From Actinomycetota bacterium (GTDB taxonomy: Bacteria > Actinomycetota > Thermoleophilia > Gaiellales > Gaiellaceae), in contig JACCWU010000179.1 of NCBI GenBank assembly GCA_013697465.1, positions 1-5,004 of the forward strand: 5,004 nucleotides of DNA, written 5' to 3'. Below the pieces are notes generated by a model, which had not been told where the DNA came from, made no database searches, and saw nothing but the letters and a program-made list of their open reading frames with translations. Of the stretch, positions 1 to 5,004 are shown in pieces; the stretch's first letter is position 1; every line of letters starts with the position of its first letter. The position numbers were made by a program, and so were the translations under genes.

Positions 1-92
1 TTACTGATCATCTTACTCAAAGAGGACACCTTCGATAGATAGACGGATAATGTCTTGAGCGGGTTGAGAATGACAACAGGTAAGAAGAGCTA
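1..92. other. AT-rich segment of foreign or junction character, no gene recognised
   Basis: I count 38 G/C in 92 bases (about 41%), against 60-68% in sampled rows of the neighbouring genes. Short open stretches exist in several frames, but none resembles a protein I recognise and none has a start with a ribosome binding site. The composition change coincides with the point where the NYN gene on the minus strand loses similarity to its family. That makes a recombination, insertion or assembly junction near position 93-96 the simplest reading. I could not identify a transposase fragment or a terminal inverted repeat. The segment holds a direct repeat TTGAG-CGGG-TTGAG, which may be chance. Confidence 0.45.
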
Positions 93-542
93 CTAGCGGA
101 CGATCCTGATGGGTAGCACGAGATCCGAGTCGTTCGAAACGACGATGGCCGCGTCGTATCGCCCCTGATATCCGTGCGCGACCAGAAGCGCGCCCAAGGC
201 GACGTCCGAGCCCTTCTCCTCTGTCTTGATCACCTCGACGGTACGAGGTTGGCGCCGGCCAGGGTTCGCAAGCGGCATGCGCACGACGTTCGACAGGAAC
301 GATCCGTAGTGCACCTCGACTCCTGTGGTCTCGAGCGCCCGAATGAAGGTCCGCTGCCTCGTGCTTCGGTGCGGATCCCAAGGAGCGTCCTTGACGATCG
401 CTGTGCAGTAGTGAATCTCGTGGATCTCGTTACGTGGGAACGTGAGCTCGCAGCATCTCCTGATGTCGAGCCACTTGTATCTCGTACCCTTGACGGCTCC
501 GTAGTAGAGGTTGAAGCCGTCGACGTAGACGTTGGTTCGCAT
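93..542 (-). CDS. NYN-domain (LabA-like, PIN-fold) protein, C-terminally truncated
   Basis: The 149-residue product opens with MRTNVYVDGFNLYYGAVKG, the typical first strand of NYN proteins, with Asp8 and Asn11 in the active-site position. KTEEKGSDVALG (Asp113) and VVSNDSDL (Asp138, Asp140) supply the other conserved acidic residues of this PIN-like nuclease fold. NYN proteins are known or predicted metal-dependent RNases; the RNA target here is unknown. From memory of the family, the protein normally continues past PIRIVR with another strand and helices (roughly REELG and beyond). Here a TAG stop, followed at once by a second TAG, ends it where the DNA turns AT-rich. The protein is therefore probably truncated and may be inactive or unstable. 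The ATG at 542 is chosen because the motif starts there; no clear Shine-Dalgarno precedes it. It runs divergently from GATase 1 and has no obvious functional link to it. Confidence 0.8.
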   Translation of the reverse strand: MRTNVYVDGFNLYYGAVKGTRYKWLDIRRCCELTFPRNEIHEIHYCTAIVKDAPWDPHRSTRQRTFIRALETTGVEVHYGSFLSNVVRMPLANPGRRQPRTVEVIKTEEKGSDVALGALLVAHGYQGRYDAAIVVSNDSDLVLPIRIVR

Positions 543-588
543 GGCAACAGCCAGGGTATGCGAGCGGGAGCGGCTCCCAGAAAGCGCT

Positions 589-608
589 GAGGCCGCCGAG
601 GCGGCCTC
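589..608. repeat. Perfect 9-bp-stem hairpin (GA/TC loop)
   Basis: Arms GAGGCCGCC and GGCGGCCTC are perfectly complementary around a two-base GA centre. There is no T run on the plus strand. On the minus strand the stem is followed by AGCGCTTTCT, only a weak U tract. It lies 47 bases upstream of the NYN start, so it could form in that gene's leader or act as a minus-strand terminator or attenuator. Its role is unproven. Confidence 0.6.
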
Positions 609-614
609 GCGACC

Positions 615-632
615 CTGCCACCGAGGCGGCAG
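615..632. repeat. Second, related hairpin with one mismatch
   Basis: Arms CTGCCACC and GGCGGCAG pair with one A-C mismatch around the same GA centre as the hairpin at 589-608. The two share a 14-nt core, GCC-N-CCGAGGCGGC, at 592-605 and 617-630, with one difference and a 25-base offset. They therefore look like a tandem duplication of one hairpin unit. On the minus-strand RNA the mismatch reads as a G-U pair, so that strand would fold more stably. Confidence 0.55.
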
Positions 633-701
633 AGGGGATTCGAGTCGCAGTATAGCTTCGTGCGGGACGACCCAACCCCCTCAAGGGTGACGTCGCCGTA
701 G

Positions 702-759
702 AGCACATCGCTGGCTGCATACTCCTCCAGGTGCGCACGCTCGTTCTCCAGCACATCGC
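702..759 (+). repeat. 10-nt direct repeat spanning the GATase 1 start
   Basis: AGCACATCGC occurs at 702-711 and again at 750-759, exactly 48 bases (16 codons) apart and in the same frame. The shorter CTCCAG also recurs nearby (725-730 and 746-751). The upstream copy would read EHIAGC and the coding copy QHIACE. This could be the scar of a small in-frame duplication of the 5' end of the gene, or chance in GC-rich DNA. Confidence 0.4.
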
Positions 760-1456
760 CTGCGAGCCGCCTGGGGTGTTCGAGGATGTGCTGCACGAGC
801 GCGGCGCGGAGCTCCACCGCGTCGAGCTCGACGAGGGCGAGCCGCTTCCCGATTGGCACGAGTTCGACGCGATCGTCGCGATGGGAGGGCCGATGTCCGC
901 GACCGACGACGCCGAGCTGCCGTGGCTGACGGGGGAGAAGCGGCTGATCCGGGAAGCAGTGCATGGCGGCATTCCGTTCTGGGGCGTGTGTCTCGGCGTC
1001 CAGCTTCTTGCAGCCTCGCTCGGCGCCCGCGTCTATCCCGGCGACGAGCCGGAAGTCGGTCTCCTACCGGTGACGCTGACCGACGAAGCCCGAGACGACC
1101 CTGTGTTTGCCGACGCTCCGAGCGAGCTCGTGACGCTTCAGTGGCACGGCGACACCTTCGACCTGCCGGAAGGAGCCGTGCGTCTCGCAAGCTCACCGTT
1201 CTACGCGAACCAGGCGTTCCGCTTCAGCCGCGCATACGGCGTCCAGTTCCACCTCGAGGTGTCGCCGGAGATGGCGCGCGACTGGGCACAGGTGCCGGAG
1301 TACGTCTCCTCCCTCGAGCGAACGCTGGGTAGCGAAGGCGGGCCTGCGTTTCTCGCCGCGATCGAGGAGCAGGCGGACGAGATGCGCGCCGCCGGCCGGG
1401 ATCTCTTCGAACGCTGGCTCGACCGCGTGGCGGCGCCGGCCAGATCGCACTCCTAG
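731..1456 (+). CDS. Free-standing class I glutamine amidotransferase-like protein (GATase 1, GuaA-GATase type)
   Basis: This 241-residue protein has the full class I GATase triad. Cys87 is in the nucleophile elbow GVCLGVQLL, and His174 and Glu176 are in VQFHLE. The first strand, MRTLVLQHIACEPPG, and the oxyanion region, AMGGPMS (50-56), also fit the COG0518 group. Family enzymes release ammonia from glutamine or hydrolyse gamma-glutamyl bonds. No synthase domain is fused and no partner is visible nearby, so a hydrolase acting on its own is as likely as an amidotransferase subunit. Residues from about 180 to the end form a charged, probably helical extension beyond the core. The start is GTG at 731, chosen because the first strand begins there. 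It has no Shine-Dalgarno, so leaderless or weak initiation is possible. Its TAG stop overlaps the stop of the convergent methyltransferase. Substrate unknown. Confidence 0.88.
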   Translation: MRTLVLQHIACEPPGVFEDVLHERGAELHRVELDEGEPLPDWHEFDAIVAMGGPMSATDDAELPWLTGEKRLIREAVHGGIPFWGVCLGVQLLAASLGARVYPGDEPEVGLLPVTLTDEARDDPVFADAPSELVTLQWHGDTFDLPEGAVRLASSPFYANQAFRFSRAYGVQFHLEVSPEMARDWAQVPEYVSSLERTLGSEGGPAFLAAIEEQADEMRAAGRDLFERWLDRVAAPARSHS

Positions 1457-2502
1457 AGCTTCGCGGCGTACTCCTGGTTCTCGCGGCGCACCTTCTCGTC
1501 CGTGCCGAAGAACGCGTGCTTCGACATGTCGGGCGAGTAGCGGCTCGCCGGTGGCGTTCGACCGAGACCTTCGGCGACCGCACGGATGTGATGCGGACCT
1601 GCACCGCAGCAGACTCCGAGGTAGTCGACGCCGAGCGCGTGCGCGCGACGCGCGAAGTCCTCGAGCTCGTACCTGTTGCAGACGAAGGGATCGAGCGCCG
1701 CCGGAAACGGCCGGTCGCCGGGGATGAGATCGCAGTCGGGATCCCGCAGCGACTGGAAGGTCGGCTCCGCCTCGGTGGTGCGGTAGGGAACCGGGAGCGC
1801 TGCGACGTGGACGTCGACGGCCTCCCTGATCCTCTCGAGCAATGGCAGCATCGTCGTCGGCCCGCGTGAGCAGTTGAGGCCCACGACGTCCGCTCCCGCG
1901 TCGGCGAGGCGCTTGCTGACCTCCTCGGGCGTCCAGCCCTCGGGGGTATGCAGCTCCTGGTGGAACGTCATCGTGACGACGGCGGGCAGTCCGGTCGCCT
2001 TGATCGCCTCTAGCCCGATCAGCGCTTCCTCGCCCCAGCTGAACGTCTCGGCCACGATGAAGTCGGCCCCGGCATCGACTGCCCAGCCGATCTGCTCCTC
2101 GAACATCGCGCGTACACCGGATGGGTCCTCGTCCGGGGCGAACGCGTTCGTGTTGCAGATGTCGCCGGCGAGCAACGTCTCCGTCTCGCTCGCGACCCTC
2201 CCCGCGATCGCGAGTGCCTGCCGGTTCATCTCCTCGAGCAGGTGCTCCTTGTCGATCATCTTGAGCTTCTCGCGGTGCGCGTAGTACGTGAACGCCTCGA
2301 CGACGTCCGACCCCGCGTGGACGAACTCGCGATGGAGCTGCTCGACGAGTTCAGGGTGCTCGAGCACGACCTCCGGGACGAACGCGCCCGCCTGCAGATA
2401 CCCCCTGCGCTCGAGCTCGAAGAGGTAGCCCTCGGCGCAGATGACGGGTCCCTGCTCGAGCCGCTCGAGCAGTCCGAGCTTCGTTTGATCGACGTCTTCC
2501 AT
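1453..2502 (-). CDS. Betaine-homocysteine methyltransferase-like homocysteine S-methyltransferase
   Basis: The 349-residue protein is a single-domain zinc-dependent homocysteine S-methyltransferase (TIM-barrel, pfam S-methyl_trans type). It should be cytosolic and make methionine from homocysteine and a methylated donor. LERRGYLQAGAFVPE and HPELVEQLHREFVHAGSDVVEAFT align closely with vertebrate BHMT. The zinc ligands are Cys211 (GLNCSRGP) plus Cys298 and Cys299 (GVCCGAGPHH), equivalent to human Cys217, Cys299 and Cys300. Glu152 (AETF) matches human Glu159, and Tyr74 matches Tyr77. Human Asp26 and Trp44, which contact substrates, are replaced by Ala23 and Phe41, so the donor may not be glycine betaine. 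The long vertebrate oligomerisation arm is shortened, while a short tail with SKHAFFGTDEK remains. The ATG at 2502 has a strong GAGGAGG five bases upstream. The gene diverges from the IclR operon, which probably regulates it. Donor identity is unknown; family assignment is secure. Confidence 0.92.
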   Translation of the reverse strand: MEDVDQTKLGLLERLEQGPVICAEGYLFELERRGYLQAGAFVPEVVLEHPELVEQLHREFVHAGSDVVEAFTYYAHREKLKMIDKEHLLEEMNRQALAIAGRVASETETLLAGDICNTNAFAPDEDPSGVRAMFEEQIGWAVDAGADFIVAETFSWGEEALIGLEAIKATGLPAVVTMTFHQELHTPEGWTPEEVSKRLADAGADVVGLNCSRGPTTMLPLLERIREAVDVHVAALPVPYRTTEAEPTFQSLRDPDCDLIPGDRPFPAALDPFVCNRYELEDFARRAHALGVDYLGVCCGAGPHHIRAVAEGLGRTPPASRYSPDMSKHAFFGTDEKVRRENQEYAAKL

Positions 2503-2507
2503 CGGAG

Positions 2508-2514
2508 CCTCCTC
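2508..2514 (-). promoter_or_regulatory. Strong Shine-Dalgarno of the methyltransferase
   Basis: Read on the minus strand this is GAGGAGG, five bases (CTCCG) before the ATG at 2502. It is the only strong ribosome binding site in the window and fixes the methyltransferase start. The other genes start without a good site or by coupling to the gene upstream. Confidence 0.85.
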
Positions 2515-2518
2515 ATAC

Positions 2519-2543
2519 GTTGCTTATGCGACAACCGCAGTTG
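2519..2543. promoter_or_regulatory. Candidate IclR-type operator (GTTG/CAAC repeats)
   Basis: GTTG (2519-2522), CAAC (2532-2535) and GTTG (2540-2543) form two overlapping inverted repeats that share the middle arm: GTTG-9-CAAC and CAAC-CGCA-GTTG. They sit between the two divergent starts and overlap the proposed plus-strand promoter, where an autoregulating IclR protein would be expected to bind. The arms are only 4 bp, so this is a position-based guess. Confidence 0.35.
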
Positions 2544-2562
2544 CCATTATTGTCAGATAGGC

Positions 2563-3336
2563 ATGGAGACCGCAACGAGCCTTAAACGCGGACTCGCGAT
2601 CCTGCTCGCCCTCGACGAGGGCGGGGAGCTCGGCGTGACACGCATCTCCAAGCTCGTCGGCCGGGAGAAGAGCCAGGTCTCGCGCACGTTGAAGGTGCTC
2701 GCCGACCACGGCCTCGTCGAGCGCGACCCGGTGACTCTGGCCTACCGCCTCGGCTGGCGCATCTTCACGCTGGCGGCCGTCGCCGGTGAGCAGAGGCTCG
2801 CGTCCGCCGCACCACGTTGTCTGGGCGAGCTCGTCCAGACCTTCGAAGAGAGCGCGCATCTCTCCGTGCTCCAGGGCGCCGACGTCCTCACGGTCGTGTC
2901 GGAGTCGCCACCGCAGGCGGTGCAGGCGGTGAGCTGGGTGGGGCGCGTCGCCCCGGCGGCGTGCACGTCGGCGGGCTACGCGCTCCTGATCGATCGCGAC
3001 CGGAACGAGCTCGAGGGACTGCTGCCGGACCAGGCTTTCCGACGACGACATCCCCGGGCGCCGCAGAGCGCCGACGAGCTCTGGGAGCGCCTTGCTGCAG
3101 CCGCGAGGCGTGGGTACGCGCTCGCCGACGAGGAGCTCGAGCCGGGGCTCGTGGCCGTGGCTGCGCCAGTGCGGGACTTCCGTGGACGCGTCGTGGCCGC
3201 GGTCAACGTCTCGGCCCCGAAGTTCCGCTTCGCTGCGCGAGTCGATGAGGCCGGCCAGCGGGTTCGGATCGTCGCCGAGGAGCTCTCGCAGGTGCTCGGC
3301 TGGGAGGCTGGAAGCGCGTCTATCCTCGCGCGGTGA
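2563..3336 (+). CDS. IclR-family transcriptional regulator
   Basis: The 257-residue product has the normal IclR length and layout. An N-terminal winged helix-turn-helix spans about residues 5-65, with TRISKLVGREKSQVSRTLKVLADHGLVERD-type sequence split over 26-55 and the recognition helix near 36-48. A C-terminal effector domain (about 75-250) has the family features CTSAGYALL, GYALADEEL and VVAAVNVSAP. Such proteins bind DNA as dimers or tetramers and respond to a small metabolite. I chose ATG 2563 because METATSLKRGLAILLAL matches the usual IclR opening; reading further upstream would run antisense over the methyltransferase. Only a weak GATAGG precedes the start. It is the first gene of the operon, and its TGA overlaps the GTG of GATase 2 (GTGA). 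By position it probably controls itself, the downstream genes and the divergent methyltransferase. The effector is unknown. Confidence 0.92.
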   Translation: METATSLKRGLAILLALDEGGELGVTRISKLVGREKSQVSRTLKVLADHGLVERDPVTLAYRLGWRIFTLAAVAGEQRLASAAPRCLGELVQTFEESAHLSVLQGADVLTVVSESPPQAVQAVSWVGRVAPAACTSAGYALLIDRDRNELEGLLPDQAFRRRHPRAPQSADELWERLAAAARRGYALADEELEPGLVAVAAPVRDFRGRVVAAVNVSAPKFRFAARVDEAGQRVRIVAEELSQVLGWEAGSASILAR

Positions 3337-3941
3337 CCGTCGAGCTCGTCTTGACCGAGCGCCGATCCGAGCTGACCGAGCCTCGGGCGGAGAACTACGA
3401 GCGCTTGCGCACGCGGCTCGCCGCAGCTTCCGGCGAGGACATCGAGGTATCCCACTACGAGGAGACCGACCCGCGTCGACTGGCAGACGCGAGCAGCATC
3501 GTCCTGAGCGGCTCCTCGGCGCCCTGGTCGGCTCGCGATCCGGCGGAGCTCGACCGGCTCGGAGCCGCGGTCCTCGCGGCCGGTCGACCGGTGCTCGGAA
3601 TCTGCGCCGGGATGCAGCTGCTGGCCCGGTTCCGAGGGGGCGAGATCGGGCCGTACGGAAGCTCCGAGCACGGCTTTCTCCCGATCCAGATCCACGACGA
3701 CGCTGACCTCCTGCGCGGCCTCCCGGCCGAGGTCGTCGTCTTCCAGGATCACGACCACGAGATCACGGAGCTGCCGGACGGCTTCCGCGTGCTCGCCACG
3801 AGCCCCGAGTGCGCGATCCAGGCGATCGCGGATCCCGAACGCCGCATGTGGGGGACCCAGTTCCATCCCGAGGAGGCCAGCCCCGAGCATCCGGCCGGCG
3901 AGCGTGTGTTGCACACGTTCTTCGCGCTCGCGACAAGATGA
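3333..3941 (+). CDS. Second free-standing class I glutamine amidotransferase-like protein (GATase 2)
   Basis: The 202-residue protein carries the class I triad: Cys91 in LGICAGMQLL, and His178 and Glu180 in TQFHPEE. It resembles the GATase domain of GMP synthetase (COG0518) but has no synthetase domain. The usual oxyanion-strand motif SGGP is replaced by LSGSSAPWS (58-66). It is not a close copy of GATase 1: it is shorter, has QFHPE where GATase 1 has QFHLE, and lacks the helical C-terminal extension. The likely chemistry is hydrolysis of glutamine or a gamma-glutamyl bond, on an unknown substrate. The start is GTG at 3333 inside the GTGA overlap with the IclR stop, so translation is probably coupled. 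Its own TGA overlaps the next ATG in the same way (ATGA). The tight packing implies it works with the oxidoreductase and under IclR control. Confidence 0.88.
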   Translation: MTVELVLTERRSELTEPRAENYERLRTRLAAASGEDIEVSHYEETDPRRLADASSIVLSGSSAPWSARDPAELDRLGAAVLAAGRPVLGICAGMQLLARFRGGEIGPYGSSEHGFLPIQIHDDADLLRGLPAEVVVFQDHDHEITELPDGFRVLATSPECAIQAIADPERRMWGTQFHPEEASPEHPAGERVLHTFFALATR

Positions 3942-4975
3942 GAGCCGTCGTGCTCGTCGGACACGGCGGGCCCGAAAAGCTCGAGTACCGCGAGGATGTC
4001 CCGGATCCGGAGGCGGCCGCAGGTGAAGTGTTGATCCGGGTCGGAGCGGCGGCGCTGAACAACACGGACATCTGGACGCGCGAAGGTGCCTACGGAGCGG
4101 AACGCGACCAGGGAGTCCCTCGGGGCTGGCGGCGCGAGCCGTTGAGCTTTCCGCGGATCCAAGGCGCGGACATCGCAGGGCGAATCGAGGCGGTCGGATC
4201 CGGCATCTCGCAGGAACGGGTCGGCGAGCGGGTGCTCGTGGACAACGCCTTGTATTCGGGGGACGGCGAGGGCCTGCTCGATGCGGGCATCGTCGGAAGC
4301 GAGCGCGACGGCGGCTTCGCGGAGCTCGTGGCCGTTCCGGCCGAGAACGCACACAGAATCGTGTCCGATCTGAGCGATGCGGAGCTGGCGAGCTTCCCGA
4401 CGGCATACGTGACAGCCGAACGGATGCTGAACAGGGCGCGCCTGGGAGCGGGCGAGACCGTGCTGGTGACGGGCGCCTCGGGAGGCGTCGGCACGGGGCT
4501 CGTGCAGCTGGCGAAGATCCGCGGCGCCACCGCGGTAGCGGTCGTGGGTCGCGGGAAGGAGGGTCTCGTCTCGGAGATCGGGGCCGCCGCCGTCGTCCTG
4601 CGCGACGGAGACATCGCCCCCGCCGTCGAGACGGTGTTGGCCGGTGCGCCCCTGGACGTGGTCGCAGACGTCGTCGGAGGCGAGCAGGTTCGAACGCTGC
4701 TCGAGTTGCTTCGCCCCGGTGGCCGCTACGTGGTCGCCGGCGCGATCGCGGGGCCGTTGGTAACGATCGACCTGCGCACGATCTACCTCAAGCAGCTGGA
4801 GGTGCTCGGGTCGACGATGGGCAATCGCGACGAGTTCGCCGCCCTTGTCCGGCACATCGAGTCAGGCCGGCTGAAACCGCTCGTCTCGGCCACGTATCCG
4901 CTCGCCGAGCTTGGCCGGGCCCAGGCCGACTTCGAGCAGAAGACGTTCTTCGGGAAGCTCGTCGTGATTCCCTAG
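3938..4975 (+). CDS. Zinc-free medium-chain dehydrogenase/reductase, NAD(P)H:quinone oxidoreductase type
   Basis: The 345-residue protein has the MDR layout: an N-terminal GroES-like catalytic domain (about 1-150) and a Rossmann cofactor domain with GASGGVGTGLVQLAK (179-193). The catalytic-zinc ligands of alcohol dehydrogenases are missing. NNTD (41-44) stands where Cys is expected and QGADIAG (75-81) where GHE is expected. The structural four-Cys zinc loop is absent too; the protein has no cysteine. It should therefore be a reductase acting on quinones, enones or enoyl-thioesters with NAD(P)H. Because Rossmann features are the main clue, the cofactor (NADH or NADPH) is not resolved. The start is ATG 3938 inside the ATGA overlap with GATase 2; the frame is open further upstream, but MRAVVLVGHGGPEKLEY is the family's usual opening. 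Stop TAG at 4973. It is the last visible gene of the IclR operon. Physiological substrate unknown. Confidence 0.9.
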   Translation: MRAVVLVGHGGPEKLEYREDVPDPEAAAGEVLIRVGAAALNNTDIWTREGAYGAERDQGVPRGWRREPLSFPRIQGADIAGRIEAVGSGISQERVGERVLVDNALYSGDGEGLLDAGIVGSERDGGFAELVAVPAENAHRIVSDLSDAELASFPTAYVTAERMLNRARLGAGETVLVTGASGGVGTGLVQLAKIRGATAVAVVGRGKEGLVSEIGAAAVVLRDGDIAPAVETVLAGAPLDVVADVVGGEQVRTLLELLRPGGRYVVAGAIAGPLVTIDLRTIYLKQLEVLGSTMGNRDEFAALVRHIESGRLKPLVSATYPLAELGRAQADFEQKTFFGKLVVIP

Positions 4976-4991
4976 CGACGAGCGGGCAAGC

Positions 4992-5004
4992 GGTGACTGT
5001 CACC
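4992..5004. repeat. Perfect 6-1-6 palindrome at the window edge
   Basis: GGTGAC-T-GTCACC is a perfect inverted repeat starting 17 bases after the oxidoreductase stop and reaching the last base of the window. It may extend further. It has the form of an operator half-site pair for a following gene, or of a short terminator stem. Without the sequence beyond the edge neither can be chosen. The bases 4976-4991 show nothing else. Confidence 0.4.

Larger units (their letters stand above)
543..730. other. Intergenic spacer between divergent genes
   Basis: This 188-base spacer separates the NYN gene (leftward) from GATase 1 (rightward). It contains a small inverted repeat (GGGAG-CGG-CTCCC, 566-578), two related GC-rich hairpins (589-608 and 615-632) and one copy of a 10-nt direct repeat (702-711). 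No tRNA cloverleaf or convincing -35/-10 pair is visible. Promoters for both flanking genes should lie here but I cannot place them. A minus-strand reading frame stays open across the spacer, but it continues antisense through the well-supported GATase 1 gene and resembles nothing I know. Confidence 0.6.
2503..2562. promoter_or_regulatory. Divergent control region of the methyltransferase and the IclR operon
   Basis: This 60-base gap between two divergent starts is more AT-rich than the genes and must hold promoters for both. On the plus strand, TTGCTT (2520-2525) and CATTAT (2545-2550) form a weak -35/-10 pair with a long 19-base spacer. Transcription from it would start only a few bases before the IclR ATG, giving a nearly leaderless mRNA. 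I could not place a convincing minus-strand promoter. Overlap of the two promoters would let one bound regulator act on both directions. Confidence 0.55.

Noticed and set aside
77..86. ACAGGTAAGA resembles a eukaryotic 5' splice donor
   Set aside because: Everything else in the window is bacterial in organisation, and no acceptor or split gene is evident. Taken as chance.
589..608. Hairpin as a rho-independent terminator of GATase 1 or the NYN gene
   Set aside because: It lies upstream of both genes and lacks a real T run on either strand.
634..655. GGATTCGAGTC resembles a tRNA T-loop
   Set aside because: The flanking bases do not pair as a T stem, and no acceptor or anticodon arm can be built around it.
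230..964. Long minus-strand open frame across the spacer and antisense to GATase 1, with a natural-looking stretch around LEEYAASDVLYGDV
   Set aside because: It is antisense to a gene with a complete catalytic triad and, further on, overlaps the NYN gene on the same strand in another frame. Codon-register antisense frames stay open easily in GC-rich DNA, and the product resembles no family I know. A GGAGGAG before an in-strand ATG near 721 lies in yet another frame.
2242..2562. Upstream extension of the IclR reading frame
   Set aside because: It would overlap the methyltransferase antisense for about 260 bases and add over 100 residues not found in IclR proteins. The start at 2563 gives the normal family length and opening.
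2976..4406. 476-residue minus-strand open frame
   Set aside because: It is antisense to the IclR, GATase 2 and MDR genes, is rich in Arg, Pro, Ser and Ala, and shows no motif. It is a typical GC-rich shadow.

Overview
The window is high-GC bacterial DNA: sampled coding rows count 60-68% G+C. Genes are tightly packed, with GTG starts and overlapping start/stop codons. This fits an actinobacterium-like organism, and the composition and protein style suggest Thermoleophilia or a relative, but that is an inference from style and not a proof. The first ~92 bases are clearly different (38 G/C of 92, about 41%) and meet the GC-rich DNA exactly where a NYN-domain gene is cut short.

Layout. (1) 1-92: AT-rich segment with no recognisable gene. 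(2) 93-542, minus: a LabA-like NYN/PIN-fold protein that lacks its usual C-terminal part. (3) 543-730: non-coding spacer with two look-alike GC-rich hairpins and a 10-nt direct repeat that runs into the next gene. (4) 731-1456, plus: a free-standing class I glutamine amidotransferase-like protein (GATase 1). (5) 1453-2502, minus: a betaine-homocysteine methyltransferase-like, zinc-dependent homocysteine S-methyltransferase, convergent with GATase 1; the two stop codons share the palindrome CTAG. (6) 2503-2562: a short, relatively AT-rich divergent control region with GTTG/CAAC repeats. (7) 2563-4975, plus: a three-gene operon of an IclR-family regulator, a second and different class I amidotransferase (GATase 2), and a zinc-free medium-chain dehydrogenase/reductase (quinone-oxidoreductase type). 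Its genes are joined by 4-nt GTGA and ATGA overlaps. (8) 4976-5004: a short tail ending in a perfect 6-1-6 palindrome at the window edge.

How the genes may work together. The methyltransferase and the IclR operon diverge from one 60-bp control region, so the IclR protein is the natural candidate regulator of both. IclR proteins commonly control small-molecule catabolism. Taken as a unit, a methyltransferase using a methylated donor, two stand-alone Cys-His-Glu glutaminase/gamma-glutamyl-hydrolase-type enzymes and an NAD(P)H oxidoreductase look like a catabolic or salvage module for an unknown methylated, and possibly gamma-glutamylated, compound. The methyltransferase keeps its zinc cysteines but differs from human BHMT at two betaine/homocysteine pocket positions, so its methyl donor may not be glycine betaine. 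The substrate cannot be read from this sequence.

I see no rRNA, tRNA, CRISPR array or intact insertion sequence.
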